Origin: Mustela lutreola
Taxonomy: Eukaryota; Chordata; Mammalia; Carnivora; Mustelidae
Assembly (NCBI RefSeq): GCF_030435805.1
Contig: NC_081296.1
Location: 30,283,745-30,347,744, forward strand
DNA: 64,000 bases
Direction: 5' to 3'
This document shows, in pieces, positions 11,740 through 23,465 of this stretch (its first letter is position 1; each line of letters opens with the position of its first letter). The notes below the pieces were generated by a model. That model saw only the letters and a list, made by a program, of their open reading frames with translations, made no database searches and was not told the origin of the DNA. The position numbers and the translations under genes were made by a program.

Positions 11740-11820
11740 GGGTTAATGATGAGAACTCATATGGTCTCGAAGAGCGATGATGACCTAAAAATCATGCTCA
11801 ATAGGATTATGCTGAGGCCC
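11740..11820 (+). ncRNA. SNORD115: SNORD115 box C/D snoRNA, copy B4 (guide variant)
   Basis: B-type copy with the same two changes as B1: GGGTTA at the 5' end and ATTATG at the end of the guide (11794-11811). D box 11812-11815. The shared changes show that B1 and B4 descend from one recent copy. Confidence 0.95.
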
Positions 11821-13241
11821 AGTGCAGGGGACCGTGCGGGGATCAGCAGCCCCCAGACCCTCGGGGCATTTGAGGGCGCGCTGCTGCAGCTGGGCGCTAG
11901 AGGAGAACGAACGCTCGAGTGTCTCCGCGCGTTGGGCCCGGAGCCCAGGCGCCTCTGCGCGTGCCCACGGGGGTGTTCTGGCACTCAAGCTGGCCCACCG
12001 CCCCAATCCCCTTCCCAGGACAGCTCCCCGGGAGCCAGGGCTTCGCCATCCTCGTCTCCTCGTGTCCTTCGACGGGCCTGGCCGGCTAGGTCCTCGGTGT
12101 GTCGACATGCAGCAGAGGTGAGCGGAAGCCTTGGGCTCGGAGGGAGGCCCGAGACGCCTTGGGAAGCGGGTAGCCCAGCAGTGACTCTGCAGCAGGCCGT
12201 GGGCTTGGGGTGGCGGTCCTCGTGGTCCAGACGTCGTGAGCCACCCCGGGAGCGGGTGCCCTTGAGCCATCCCAGGGGCAGGGAACGCGAGCGTGGGGCC
12301 GGGTGGCTGGCAAGACCCGGAAAGCGCAGAGTGGCCGCCATAGGATCAGGGGACCCTGAGGCCCCCTGATCCATCTGGGCGTGTTCGTGGGCCTACGAAC
12401 GTAGTGGACGTGAGACTTGTGGCCTCAGAAGCTTCTGTGATCTTCTGCCACGGGGTGTTGCTCGAGGCCCGGGACTTGGCTTGTTTCCGCGGGCTGACGA
12501 GGCCTGAGCTCCCGCCCCACAGCGCAGACGCCCAAGGCGGTGGAGACCCCACCAGGCTGCTTGCGAAGAGCGCAAGAGGATTCCTTGTGCTCGCGAGACA
12601 GCCGGGTTCTACGGGGCTACGGGGCGGAATCTGCGAGGGCCAGGCCCTTGCAGCCATTGGGTCGGAGCCTCTCTCCGGAGGCTCTCAAGCACCGGGGACC
12701 GGGTCCTGACGAAGCGGCGCTGCACGGCGAGAGTCGGGTACCTCGCCCAGGGCAGCCGGTGGGTGGTGTGCCTGGCCGTAGTGGTGGACAGCGACCTGGC
12801 ATTCCGAGCTCGGCCCTGGGGCAGCCGTGGGCCCGAGCCACCTTGGGCTTCCAGGGTAGGGGCTCCGATCCTTGGCTCCCAGGTGGGACCATGGGTGGGT
12901 GGGCGGCGTCCTGGCCACAAGTCCCTGACCGCCCCCCTCGGCTCCCGTGCAAGGGAGACAGCGGGGACACGTCAAAACCCTGTGCTCCGTGCCATGTTCA
13001 CGGACCGTTCTGCCGACGGTGGTGCTGACCCAGGGGCCTAGATCTCCCTTGTTTGGGGATGCCCTGGTAAGGGAAGCTGGGGCCCTGGGCCCTGCTCCGT
13101 CGTCTCGCACATCAGCCATGCGTGGGTCGGCCGTATGCCCGGCCCCCACCGGCCAGGACGTTGGGAAAGGTAGCCCTCGGCCGTCCGGCCGGTGCCCCGG
13201 ACCAGGGCTTTTGGACAGCTGGTCTCTCCGTCTCTCCTCAG

Positions 13242-13359
13242 AACCGCATCCACAAGCGGGGAGAACGCCCGCACCAGCTCGTCTTGCCTGGCCCGGCCCT
13301 GCCCACAGGTCCAATGTCTCAGGACCCCGGCCCATGGCGCAGTCCGCCACGCAGCCCCG
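13242..13359 (+). ncRNA. SNHG14: Predicted host exon before SNORD115 A5 (118 nt)
   Basis: TCCTCAG acceptor and CCCCG|GTAAGC donor intact. Confidence 0.7.
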
Positions 13360-13411
13360 GTAAGCAGGTTCTGGGGGCGACGCGACCGCACGCATCGCCG
13401 CCAACCTGCTT

Positions 13412-13492
13412 GGGTCAATGATGACAACTCAAATGGTCTCGAAGAGCGGTGATGACCTAAAAATCATGCTCAATAGGATTACGCTGAGGCCC
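13412..13492 (+). ncRNA. SNORD115: SNORD115 box C/D snoRNA, copy A5
   Basis: A-type copy, consensus. Guide 13466-13483, D box 13484-13487. Confidence 0.97.
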
Positions 13493-13742
13493 AATGCAGG
13501 CGTCTGTGCCGTGATCAGCATCCCCCGGAGCCTCGGGGCCCTGGAGGGGCGCTGCCGTTGGCAGCTTGAGGCCAAGGATCCCCCGGGGATCCCTGCTCCT
13601 GCCCTGGAAAGCCCGTGCACGTCAGGGGCCCCTCGAGGTGTGGAGGCAGCCCACCCGGCCTAGAGACTGAATCCCCTCCCCTCCCCTGGACAGCTCCCTG
13701 GGAGCCATGCCTTAGGAACCCTTGTCTCCTTGTGTCTTGCAG

Positions 13743-13787
13743 CGGGCCTTGGGCGCCAGGTGGTAGGCGCGGCGTTGGCCACGACAG
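13743..13787 (+). ncRNA. SNHG14: Predicted second host exon after SNORD115 A5 (45 nt)
   Basis: Acceptor TTGTGTCTTGCAG and donor ACAG|GTGAGT intact. Confidence 0.55.
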
Positions 13788-14920
13788 GTGAGTGGGAGAC
13801 TCTGGGCCTGGCGGGAGATGGCAGACGCCATGGGCGTCGTCCGCGAAGCCAGAGTCACGGCACGGGGCTCTGGCTCCACCACTGAGCTACGGGTGGAGGC
13901 CCCCGTTGTCCACACAGCGTTGGCTGGAGCGTGATCAGGCTCCCTTGAGCCATCCCAGGTGCAGGGAACGCGAACGTTGGGCCGCGGGAACTGGCCGGGA
14001 CTGGATCCCGGGTGGATGCCGCCATAGATCCGCGTGGCCCTGAGGCCTCCTTGGACCTCCCTTTGTGTCCTGTGCGCCCGTGAGGAGACGGGTTCGGGAG
14101 ACCCTTGGCGTCAGGGACTTCTGTCCCCCTCAGCGAGTGGCGGTTGCTCGAGCCAACCCCAGCGCATGTTTCTTGGGTCTGGAGCGGGCAGAGCTCCTGC
14201 CCTAGGCACCAGACTCCCAAGGACTTTGGGAGCCTGGGAGGCTGCTGAAGTACAGCCCTCGATGTTTGCTTGGGCTGCCGATGGAGCATGGTTTGGCTGG
14301 ACGTGGGCAAGAATTGGCGAGCCCCAGGCCACAGCGGGCATTGGGCGAGAGCCTGTCGGGCCAGGCCCCCAGAGGAGGGGCCGCCACGCGGGGAGACTCT
14401 GGACCCTGTTGCAGGGCGGGCATTGGTCCCCTGCCTCCCGCTGGCGGGAGACCGTGACCCGCGACTCCCTCTCCAGACGTGGACCGTCGGGGCATGGGGG
14501 CCAACGTTGGCTGCTAGTGCCAGCGCCCGGATGCACGGACGGCAGCCGGGCCAATCTGGGGTTGGCGTCTGCCTGGCCATAAGTTCTGGGGTTGCCCCCG
14601 TTGGCTCGGGGCCCGGGAGGCATCGGGGGGGGGGGGGCACTCGATAACCTAGTGTTCCCGCCCACGTTGTGGGGCTTTTCTTAGCAAGGGGTGGTTCCCA
14701 CAGGGGCCCTGATCTCCACAGTTTCTGGAGGCCCAGGGATGTACAGCGGCTCCCCAGGGCCCTTTTCCTTGCTTGCGGCGGCTCCGAGCCTTGGGTCGTT
14801 CGTTCCTCCACCCGCCTGGCCAGCAGCGGCCAGGGCTTCGGGCGTGACCGATCGTGGCCGCATGGGGTACGAGCCACAGAGCCGGCCGTTCTGACAGCTG
14901 GCCTCTCCATCTGTCCTTAG

Positions 14921-15038
14921 ATCCCCGTCCCCCAGGGAGGATCTCGCCTTGACGACCAAGTCTGGCTTCTCCCAGCCCCGCCCAAAGGGCCCGTGTCTCG
15001 GATCGCCGGGGCATGGCGCCGTCCCGACCGCTCCCTCG
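14921..15038 (+). ncRNA. SNHG14: Predicted host exon before SNORD115 B5 (118 nt)
   Basis: The acceptor tract has one purine (CTCTCCATCTGTCCTTAG) and the exon starts ATCCCC, a variant shared only with the B6 exon. Donor CTCG|GTAAGG intact. Confidence 0.7.
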
Positions 15039-15093
15039 GTAAGGAGGGGTTCCGGGTGGGCAGGGACCTCACGCGTCGCAACCCGGCTTGCTT

Positions 15094-15174
15094 GGGTAAA
15101 TGATGAGAACTCATATGGTCTCGAAGAGCGATGATGACCTAAAAATCATGCTCAATAGGATTACGCTGAGGCCC
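15094..15174 (+). ncRNA. SNORD115: SNORD115 box C/D snoRNA, copy B5 (stem variant)
   Basis: B-type copy. The fifth base is A (GGGTAA), giving an A-G mismatch at the inner end of the terminal stem; C box, C' box, guide (15148-15165) and D box (15166-15169) are intact. The sequence just upstream is also private to this unit (GCAACCCGG in place of GCCCCCGG). It may be less stable than its neighbours, which is inference. Confidence 0.93.
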
Positions 15175-16596
15175 AGTGCAGGGGACCGTGCGGGGATCAG
15201 CAGCCCCCAGACCCTCGGGGCATTTGAGGGCGCGCTGCTGCAGTTGGGCGCTAGAGGAGAACGAATGCTCGAGCATCTCCGCGCGTTGGGCCCGGAGCAC
15301 AGGCGCCTCTGCGCGTGCCCACGGGAGTGTTCTGGCACTCAAGCTGGCCCACCGCCCCAATCCCCTTCCCAGGACAGCTCCCCGGGAGCCAGGGCTTCGC
15401 CATCCTCGTCTCCTCGTGTCCTTCGGCGGGCCTGGCCGGCTAGGTCCTCGGTGTGTCGACATGCAGCAGAGGGGAGCGGAAACCTTGGGCTCGGAGGGAG
15501 GCCCGAGACGCCTTGGGAAGCGGGTAGCCCAGCAGTGACTCTGCAGCAGGCCGTGGGCTTGGGGTGGCGGTCCTCGTGGTCCAGACGTCGTGGGACACCC
15601 CGGGAGCGGGTGCCCTTGAGCCATCCCAGGGGCAGGGAACGCGAGCGTGGGGCCGGGTGGCTGGCAAGACCCGGAAAGCGCAGAGTGGCCGCCATAGGAT
15701 CAGGGTACCCTGAGGCCCCCTGATCCATCTGGGGGTGTCTCGTGGGCCTACGAACGTAGTGGACGTGAGACTTGTGGCCTCAGAAGCTTCTGTGATCTTC
15801 TGCCACGGGGTGTTGCTCGAGGCCCGGGACTTGGCTTGTTTCCGCGGGCTGACGAGGCCTGAGCTCCCGCCCCACAGCGCAGACGCCCAAGGCGGTGGAG
15901 ACCCCACCAGGCTGCTTGCGAAGAGCGCAAGAGGATTCCTTGTGCTCGCGAGACAGCCGGGTTCTACGGGGCTACGGGGCGGAATCTGCGAGGGCCAGGC
16001 CCTTGCAGCCATTGGGTCGGAGCCTCTCTCCGGAGGCTCTCAAGCACCGGGGACCGGGTCCTGACGAAGCGGCGCTGCACGGCGAGAGTCGGGTACCTCG
16101 CCCAGGGCAGCCGGTGGGTGGTGTGCCTGGCCGTAGTGGTGGACAGCGACCTGGCATTCCGAGCTCGGCCCTGGGGCAGCCGTGGGCCCGAGCCACCTTG
16201 GGCTTCCAGGGTAGGGGCTCCGATCCTTGGCTCCCAGGTGGGACCATGGGTGGGTGGGCGGCGTCCTGGCCACAAGTCCCTGACCGCCCCCCTCGGCTCC
16301 CGTGCAAGGGAGACAGCGGGGACACGTCAAAACCCTGTGCTCCGTGCCATGTTCACGGACCGTTCTGCCGACGGTGGTGCTGACCCAGGGGCCTAGATCT
16401 CCCTTGTTTGGGGATGCCCTGGTAAGGGAAGCTGGGGCCCTGGGCCCTGCTCCGTCGTCTCGCACATCAGCCATGCGTGGGTCGGCCGTATGCCCGGCCC
16501 CCACCGGCCAGGACGTTGGGAAAGGTAGCCCTCGGCCGTCCGGCCGGTGCCCCGGACCAGGGCTTTTGGACAGCTGGTCTCTCCGTCTCTCCTCAG

Positions 16597-16714
16597 AACC
16601 GCATCCACAAGCGGGGAGAACGCCCGCACCAGCTCGTCTTGCCTGGCCCGGCCCTGCCCACAGGTCCAATGTCTCAGGACCCCGGCCCATGGCGCAGTCC
16701 GCCACGCAGCCCCG
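16597..16714 (+). ncRNA. SNHG14: Predicted host exon before SNORD115 A6 (118 nt)
   Basis: TCCTCAG acceptor and CCCCG|GTAAGC donor intact. Confidence 0.7.
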
Positions 16715-16766
16715 GTAAGCAGGTTCTGGGGGCGACGCGACCGCACGCATCGCCGCCAACCTGCTT

Positions 16767-16847
16767 GGGTCAATGATGACAACTCAAATGGTCTCGAAGA
16801 GCGGTGATGACCTAAAAATCATGCTCAATAGGATTACGCTGAGGCCC
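16767..16847 (+). ncRNA. SNORD115: SNORD115 box C/D snoRNA, copy A6
   Basis: A-type copy, consensus. Guide 16821-16838, D box 16839-16842. The flanks are almost the same as those of A5. Confidence 0.97.
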
Positions 16848-17097
16848 AATGCAGGCGTCTGTGCCGGGATCAGCATCCCCCGGAGCCTCGGGGCCCTGGA
16901 GGGGCGCTGCCGTTGGCAGCTTGAGGCCAAGGATCCCCCGGGGATCCCTGCTCCTGCCCTGGAAAGCCCGTGCACGTCAGGGGCCCCTCGAGGTGTGGAG
17001 GCAGCCCACCCGGCCTAGAGACTGAATCCCCTCCCCTCCCCTGGACAGCTCCCTGGGAGCCATGCCTTAGGAACCCTTGTCTCCTTGTGTCTTGCAG

Positions 17098-17142
17098 CGG
17101 GCCTTGGGCGCCAGGTGGTAGGCGCGGCGTTGGCCACGACAG
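17098..17142 (+). ncRNA. SNHG14: Predicted second host exon after SNORD115 A6 (45 nt)
   Basis: Acceptor TTGTGTCTTGCAG and donor ACAG|GTGAGT intact. Confidence 0.55.
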
Positions 17143-18272
17143 GTGAGTGGGAGACTCTGGGCCTGGCGGGAGATGGCAGACGCCATGGGCGTCGTCCGCG
17201 AAGCCAGAGTCACGGCACGGGGCTCTGGCTCCACCACTGAGCTACGGGTGGAGGCCCCCGTTGTCCACACAGCGTTGGCTGGAGCGTGATCAGGCTCCCT
17301 TGAGCCATCCCAGGTGCAGGGAACGCGAACGTTGGGCCGCGGGAACTGGCCGGGACTAGATCCCGGGTGGATGCCGCCATAGATCCGCGTGGCCCTGAGG
17401 CCTCCTTGGACCTCCCTTTGTGTCCTGTGTGCCCGTGAGGAGACGGGTTCGGGAGACCCTTGGCGTCAGGGACTTCTGTCCCCCTCAGCGAGTGGCGGTT
17501 GCTCGAGCCAACCCCAGCGCATGTTTCTTGGGGCTGGAGCGGGCAGAGCTCCTGCCCTAGGCACCAGACTCCCAAGGACTTTGGGAGCCTGGGAGGCTGC
17601 TGAAGTACAGCCCTCGATGTTTGCTTGGGCTGCCGATGGAGCATGGTTTGGCTGGACGTGGGCAAGAATGGGCGAGCCCCAGGCCACAGCGGGCATTGGG
17701 CGAGAGCCTGTCGGGCCAGGCCCCCAGAGGAGGGGCCGCCACGCGGGGAGACTCTGGACCCTGTTGCAGGGCGGGCATTGGTCCCCTGCCTCCCGCTGGC
17801 GGGAGACCGTGACCCGCGACTCCCTCTCCAGACGTGGACCGTCGGGGCATGGGGGCCAACGTTGGCTGCTAGTGCCAGCGCCCGGATGCACGGACGGCAG
17901 CCGGGCCAATCTGGGGTTGGCGTCTGCCTGGCCATAAGTTCTGGGGTTGCCCCCGTTGGCTCGGGGCCCGGGAGGCATCGGGGGGGGGGCACTCGATAAC
18001 CTAGTGTTCCCGCCCACGTTGTGGGGCTTTTCTTAGCAAGGGGTGGTTCCCACAGGGGCCCTGATCTCCACAGTTTCTGGAGGCCCAGGGATGTACAGCG
18101 GCTCCCCAGGGCCCTTTTCCTTGCTTGCAGCGGCTCCGAGCCTTGGGTCGTTCGTTCCTCCACCCGCCTGGCCAGCAGCGGCCAGGGCTTCGGGCGTGAC
18201 CGATCGTGGCCGCATGGGGTACGAGCCACAGAGCCGGCCGTTCTGACAGCTGGCCTCTCCATCTGTCCTTAG

Positions 18273-18390
18273 ATCCCCGTCCCCCAGGGAGGATCTCGCC
18301 TTGACGACCAAGTCTGGCTTCTCCCAGCCCCGCCCAAAGGGCCCGTGTCTCGGATCGCCGGGGCATGGCGCCGTCCCGACCGCTCCCTCG
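18273..18390 (+). ncRNA. SNHG14: Predicted host exon before SNORD115 B6 (118 nt)
   Basis: Same acceptor variant and ATCCCC start as the B5 exon; donor CTCG|GTAAGG intact. Confidence 0.7.
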
Positions 18391-18444
18391 GTAAGGAGGG
18401 GTTCCGGGTGGGCAGGGACCTCACGCGTCGCCCCCGGCTTGCTT

Positions 18445-18525
18445 GGGTCAATGATGAGAACTCATATGGTCTCGAAGAGCGATGATGACCTAAAAATCAT
18501 GCTCAATAGGATTACGCTGAGGCCC
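18445..18525 (+). ncRNA. SNORD115: SNORD115 box C/D snoRNA, copy B6
   Basis: B-type copy, consensus. Guide 18499-18516, D box 18517-18520. Confidence 0.97.
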
Positions 18526-19947
18526 AGTGCAGGGGACCGTGCGGGGATCAGCAGCCCCCAGACCCTCGGGGCATTTGAGGGCGCGCTGCTGCAGTTGGGC
18601 GCTAGAGGAGAACGAATGCTCGAGCGTCTCCGCGCGTTGGGCCCGGAGCCCACGCGCCTCTGCGCGTGCCCACGGGGGTGTTCTGGCACTCAAGCTGGCC
18701 CACCGCCCCAATCCCCTTCCCAGGACAGCTCCCCGGGAGCCAGGGCTTCGCCATCCTCGTCTCCTCGTGTCCTTCGGCGGGCCTGGCCGGCTAGGTCCTC
18801 GGTGTGTCGACATGCAGCAGAGGGGAGCGGAAGCCTTGGGCTCGGAGGGAGGCCCGAGACGCCTTGGGAAGCGGGTAGCCCAGCAGTGACTCTGCAGCAG
18901 GCCGTGGGCGTGGGGTGGCGGTCCTCGTGGTCCAGACGTCGTGGGACACCCCGGGAGCGGGTGCCCTTGAGCCATCCCAGGGGCAGGGAACGCGAGCGTG
19001 GGGCCGGGTGGCTGGCAAGACCCGGAAAGCGCAGAGTGGCCGCCATAGGATCAGGGTACCCTGAGGCCCCCTGATCCATCTGGGGGTGTCTCGTGGGCCT
19101 ACGAACGTAGTGGACGTGAGACTAGTGGTCTCAGAAGCTTCTGTGCTCTTCTGCCACGGGGTATTGCTCGATGCCCGGGACTTGGCTTGTTTCCGCGGGC
19201 TGACGAGGTCTGAGCTCCCGCCCCACAGCGCAGACGCCCAAGGCGTTGGAGACCCCACCAGGCTGCTTGCGAAGAGCGCAAGAGGATACCTTGTGCTCGC
19301 GAGACAGCCGGGTTCCACGGGGCTACGGGGCGGAATCTGCGAGTGCCAGGCCCTTGCAGCCATTGGGTCGGAGCCACTCTCCGGAGGCTCTCAAGCACCG
19401 GGGACCGGGTCCTGACGAAGCGGCGCTGCACGGAGAGAGTCGGGTACCTCGACCAGGGCAGCCCGTGGGTGGTGTGCCTGGCCGTAGTGGTGGACAGCGA
19501 CCTGGCATTCCGAGCTCGGCCCTGGGGCAGCCGTGGGCCCGAGCCACCTTGGGCTTCCAGGGTAGGGGCTCCGAACCTTGGCTCCCAGGTGGGACCATGG
19601 GTGGGTGGGCGGCGTCCTGGCCAAAAGTCCCTGACCGCCCCCCTCGGCTCCCGTGCAAGGGAGACAGCGGGGACACGTCAAAACCCTGTGCTCCGTGCCA
19701 TGTTCACGGACCGTTCTGCCGACGGTGGTGCTGACCCAGGGGCCTAGATCTCCCTTGTTTGGGGATGCCCTGGTAAGGGCAGATGGGGCCCTGGGCCCTG
19801 CTCCGTCGTCTCGCACATCAGCCATGCGTGGGTCGGCCGTATGCCCGGCCCCCACCGGCCAGGACGTTGGGAAAGGTAGCCCTGGGCCGTCCGGCCGGTG
19901 CCCCGGACCAGGGCTTTTGGACAGCTGGTCTCTCCGTCTCTCCTCAG

Positions 19948-20065
19948 AACCGCATCCACAAGCGGGGAGATCGCCCGCACCAGCTCGTCTTGCCTGGCCC
20001 GGCCCTGCCCACAGGTCCAATGTCTCAGGACCCCGGCTCATGGCGCAGTCCGCCACGCAGCCCCG
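19948..20065 (+). ncRNA. SNHG14: Predicted host exon before SNORD115 A7 (118 nt)
   Basis: TCCTCAG acceptor and CCCCG|GTAAGC donor intact; internal GAGATCGCC and GGCTCATGG variants are shared with the A9 and A10 exons. Confidence 0.7.
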
Positions 20066-20117
20066 GTAAGCAGGTTCTGGGGGCGACGCGACCGCACGCA
20101 TCGCCAGCAACCTGCTT

Positions 20118-20198
20118 GGGTCAATGATGACAACTCAAATGGTCTCGAAGAGCGGTGATGACCTAAAAATCATGCTCAATAGGATTACGCTGAGGCCC
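20118..20198 (+). ncRNA. SNORD115: SNORD115 box C/D snoRNA, copy A7
   Basis: A-type copy, consensus. Guide 20172-20189, D box 20190-20193. Confidence 0.97.
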
Positions 20199-20448
20199 AA
20201 TGCAGGCGTCTGTGCCGGGATCAGCATCCCCCGGAGCCTCGGGGCCCTGGAGGGGCGCTGCCGTTGGGAGCTTGAGGCCAAGGATCCCCCGGGGATCCCT
20301 GCTCCTGCCCTGGAAAGCCCGTGCACGTCAGGGGCCCCTCGAGGTGTGGAGGCAGCCCACCCGGCCTAGAGACTGAATCCCCTCCCCTCCCCTTGACAGC
20401 TCCCTGGGAGCCATGCCTTAGGAACCCTTGTCTCCTTGTGTCTTGCAG

Positions 20449-20493
20449 CGGGCCTTGGGCGCCAGGTGGTAGGCGCGGCGTTGGCCACGACAG
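20449..20493 (+). ncRNA. SNHG14: Predicted second host exon after SNORD115 A7 (45 nt)
   Basis: Acceptor TTGTGTCTTGCAG and donor ACAG|GTGAGT intact. Confidence 0.55.
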
Positions 20494-21621
20494 GTGAGTG
20501 GGAGACTCTGGGCCTGGCGGGAGATGGCAGGCGCCATGGGCGTCGTCCGCGAAGCCAGAGTCCCGGCACGGGGCTCTGGCTCCACCACTGAGCTACGGGT
20601 GGAGGCCCCCGTTGTCCACACAGCGTTGGCTGGCGCGTGATCAGGCTCCCTTGAGCCATCCCAGGTGCAGGGAACGCGAACGTTGGGCCGCGGGAACTGG
20701 CCGGGACTGGATCCCGGGGGGATGCCGCCATAGATCCGCGTGGCCCTGAGGCCTCCTTGGACCTCCCTTTGTGTCCTGTGCGCCCGTGAGGAGACGGGTT
20801 CGGGAGACCCTTGGCGTCAGGGACTTCTGTCCCCCTCAGCGAGTGGCGGTTGCTCGAGCCAACCCCAGCGCATGTTTCTTGGGGCTGGAGCGGGCAGAGC
20901 TCCTGCCCTAGGCACCAGACTCCCAAGGACTTTGGGAGCCTGGGAGGCTGCTGAAGTACAGCCCTCGATGTGTGCTTGGGCTGCCGATGGAGCATGGTTT
21001 GGCTGGACGTGGGCAAGAATGGGCGAACCCCAGGCCACAGCGGGCATTGGGCGAGAGGCTGTCGGTTCAGGCCCCCAGAGGAGGGGCCGCCACGCGGGGA
21101 AACTCTGGACCCTGTTGCAGGGCGGGCATTGGTCCCCTGCCTCCCGCTGGCGGGAGACCGTGACCCGCGACTCCCTCTCCAGACGTGGACCGTCGGGGCA
21201 TGTGGGCCAACGTTGGCTGCTAGTGCCAGCGCCCGGATGCACGGACGGCAGCCGGGCCAATCTGGGGTTGTCGTCTGCCTGGCCATAAGTTCTGGGGCCG
21301 CCCCCGTTGGCTCGGGGCCCGGGAGGCATCGGGGGGGGGCACTCGATTACCTAGTGTTCCCGCCCACGTTGTGGGGCCATCTTAGCAAGGGGTGGTTCCC
21401 ACAGGGGCCCTGATCTCCACAGTTTCTGGAGGCCCAGGGATGTACAGCGGCTCCCCAGGGCCCTTTTCCTTGCTTGCGGCGGCTCCGAACCTTGGGTCAT
21501 TCGTTCCTCCATCCGCCTGGCCAGCAGCGGCCAGGGCTTCGGGCGTGACCGATCGTGGCCGCATGGGGCACGAGCCACAGAGCAGGCCGTTCTGACAGCT
21601 GGCCTCTCCCTCTGTCCTTAG

Positions 21622-21739
21622 AACCCCGTCCCCCAGGGAGGATCTCGCCTGGACGACCAAGTCTGGCTTCTCCCAGCCCCGCCCAAAGGGCCCGTGTCTC
21701 GGATCGCCGGGGCATGGCGCCGTCCCGACCGCTCCCTCG
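21622..21739 (+). ncRNA. SNHG14: Predicted host exon before SNORD115 B7 (118 nt)
   Basis: TCCTTAG acceptor and CTCG|GTAAGG donor intact. Confidence 0.7.
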
Positions 21740-21793
21740 GTAAGGAGGGGTTCCGGATGGGCAGGGACCTCACGCGTCGCCCCCGGCTTGCTT

Positions 21794-21874
21794 GGGTCAA
21801 TGATGAGAACTCATATGGTCTCGAAGAGCGATGATGACCTAAAAATCATGCTCAATAGGATTATGCTGAGGCCC
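21794..21874 (+). ncRNA. SNORD115: SNORD115 box C/D snoRNA, copy B7 (guide variant)
   Basis: B-type copy with the ATTATG guide ending (guide 21848-21865) but the consensus GGGTCA 5' end, so it carries only one of the two B1/B4 changes. D box 21866-21869. Recombination or gene conversion between subfamilies would explain this mosaic. Confidence 0.95.
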
Positions 21875-23295
21875 AGTGCAGGGGACCGTGCGGGGATCAG
21901 CAGCCCCCAGACCCTCAGGGCATTTGAGGGCGCGCTGCTGCAGTTGGGCGCTAGAGGAGAACGAACGCTCGAGCGTCTCCGCGCGTTGGGCCCGGAGCCC
22001 AGGCGCCTCTGCGCGTACCATGGGCGTTTTCTGGCACTCAAGCTGGCCCACCGCCCCAATCCCCTTCCCAGGACAGCTCCCCGGGAGCCAGGGCTTCGCC
22101 ATCCTCGTCTCCTCGTGTCCTTCGGCGGGCCTGGCCGGCTAGGTCCTCGGTGTGTCGACATGCAGCAGAGGTGAGCGGAAGCCTTGGGCTCGGAGGGAGG
22201 CCCGAGACGCCTTGGGAAGCGGGTAGCCCAGCAGTGACTCTGCAGCAGGCCGTGGGCTTGGGGTGGCGGTCCTCGTGGTCCAGACGTCGTGGGCCACCCC
22301 GGGAGCGGGTGCCCTTGAGCCATCCCAGGGGCAGGGAACGCGAGCGTGGGGCCGGGTGGCTGGCAAGACCCGGAAAGCGCAGAGTGGCCGCCATAGGATC
22401 AGGGGACCCTGAGGCCCCCTGATCCATCTGGGCGTGTCTCGTGGGCCTACGAACGTAGTGGACGTGAGACTTGTGGTCTCAGAAGCTTCTGTGATCTTCT
22501 GCCACGGGGTGTTGCTCGAGGCCCGGGACTTGGCTTTTTTCCGCGGGCTGACGAGGCCTGAGCTCCTGCCCCACAGCGCAAAAGCCCAAGGCGTTGGAGA
22601 CCCCACCAGGCCACTTGCTTAGAGCGCAAGAGGATACCTTGTGCTCGCGAGACAGCCGGGTTCCACGGGGCTACGGGGCGGAATCTGCGAGTGCCAGGCC
22701 CTTGCAGCCATTGGGTCGGAGCCACTCTCCGGAGGCTCTCAAGCACCGGGGACCGGGTCCTGACGAAGCGGCGCTGCACGGCGAGAGTCGGGTACCTCGC
22801 CCAGGGCAGCCGGTGGGTGGTGTGCCTGGCCGTAGTGGTGGACAGCGACCTGGCATTCCGAGCTCGGCCCTGGGGCAGCCGTGGGCCCGAGCCACCTTGG
22901 GCTTCCAGGGTAGGGGCTCCGATCCTTGGCTCCCAGATGGGACCATGGGTGGGTGGGCGGCGTCCTGGCCACAAGTCCCTGACCGCCCCACTCGGCTCCC
23001 GTGCAAGGGAGACAGCGGGGACACGTCAAAACCCTGTGCTCCGTGCCATGTTCACGGACCGTTCTGCCGACGGTGGTGCTGACCCACGGGCCTAAATCTC
23101 CCTTGTTTGGGGATGCCCTGTTAAGGGCAGCTGGGGCCCTGGGCCCTGCTCCGTCATCTCGCACATCAGCCATGCGTGGGTCGGCCGTATGCCCGGCCCC
23201 CACCGGCCAGGACGTTGGGAAAGGTAGCCCTCGGCCCTCCGGCCGGTGCCCCGGACCAGGGCTTTTGGACAGCTGGTCTCTCCGTCTCTCCTCAG

Positions 23296-23413
23296 AACCG
23301 CATCCACAAGCGGGGAGAACGCCCGCACCAGCTCGTCTTGCCTGGCCCGGCCCTGCCCACAGGTCCAATGTCTCAGGACCCCGGCCCATGGCGCAGTCCG
23401 CCACGCAGCCCCG
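23296..23413 (+). ncRNA. SNHG14: Predicted host exon before SNORD115 A8 (118 nt)
   Basis: TCCTCAG acceptor and CCCCG|GTAAGC donor intact. Confidence 0.7.
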
Positions 23414-23465
23414 GTAAGCAGGTTCTGGGGGCGACGCGACCGCACGCATCGCCGCCAACCTGCTT

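Larger units (their letters stand above)
10063..13411 (+). repeat. Array unit 4 (A4 + B4)
   Basis: 3349-bp dimer, the closest relative of unit 1. Possible B-side exon donor at 12117; GTATGT small-exon donor near 11384. Confidence 0.9.
13412..16766 (+). repeat. Array unit 5 (A5 + B5)
   Basis: 3355-bp dimer, the longest in the window, partly from a poly-G run of about 13. The B-side exon donor near 15,471 is lost (CAGAG|GGGAGC), as in unit 6. Other variants shared with unit 6 (TTGGCAGC, GAACTGGCC, GGGTACGAGCC) show a recent tandem duplication. Confidence 0.9.
16767..20117 (+). repeat. Array unit 6 (A6 + B6)
   Basis: 3351-bp dimer, the sister of unit 5. The B-side exon donor near 18,823 is lost in the same way (GGGAGC). 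Confidence 0.9.
20118..23465 (+). repeat. Array unit 7 (A7 + B7)
   Basis: 3348-bp dimer. After B7 there is a cluster of changes at about 22,016-22,030 (GCGTACCATGGGCGTTTTC in place of the usual GCGTGCCCACGGGGGTGTTC). B-side exon donor at 22170 intact. Confidence 0.9.
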
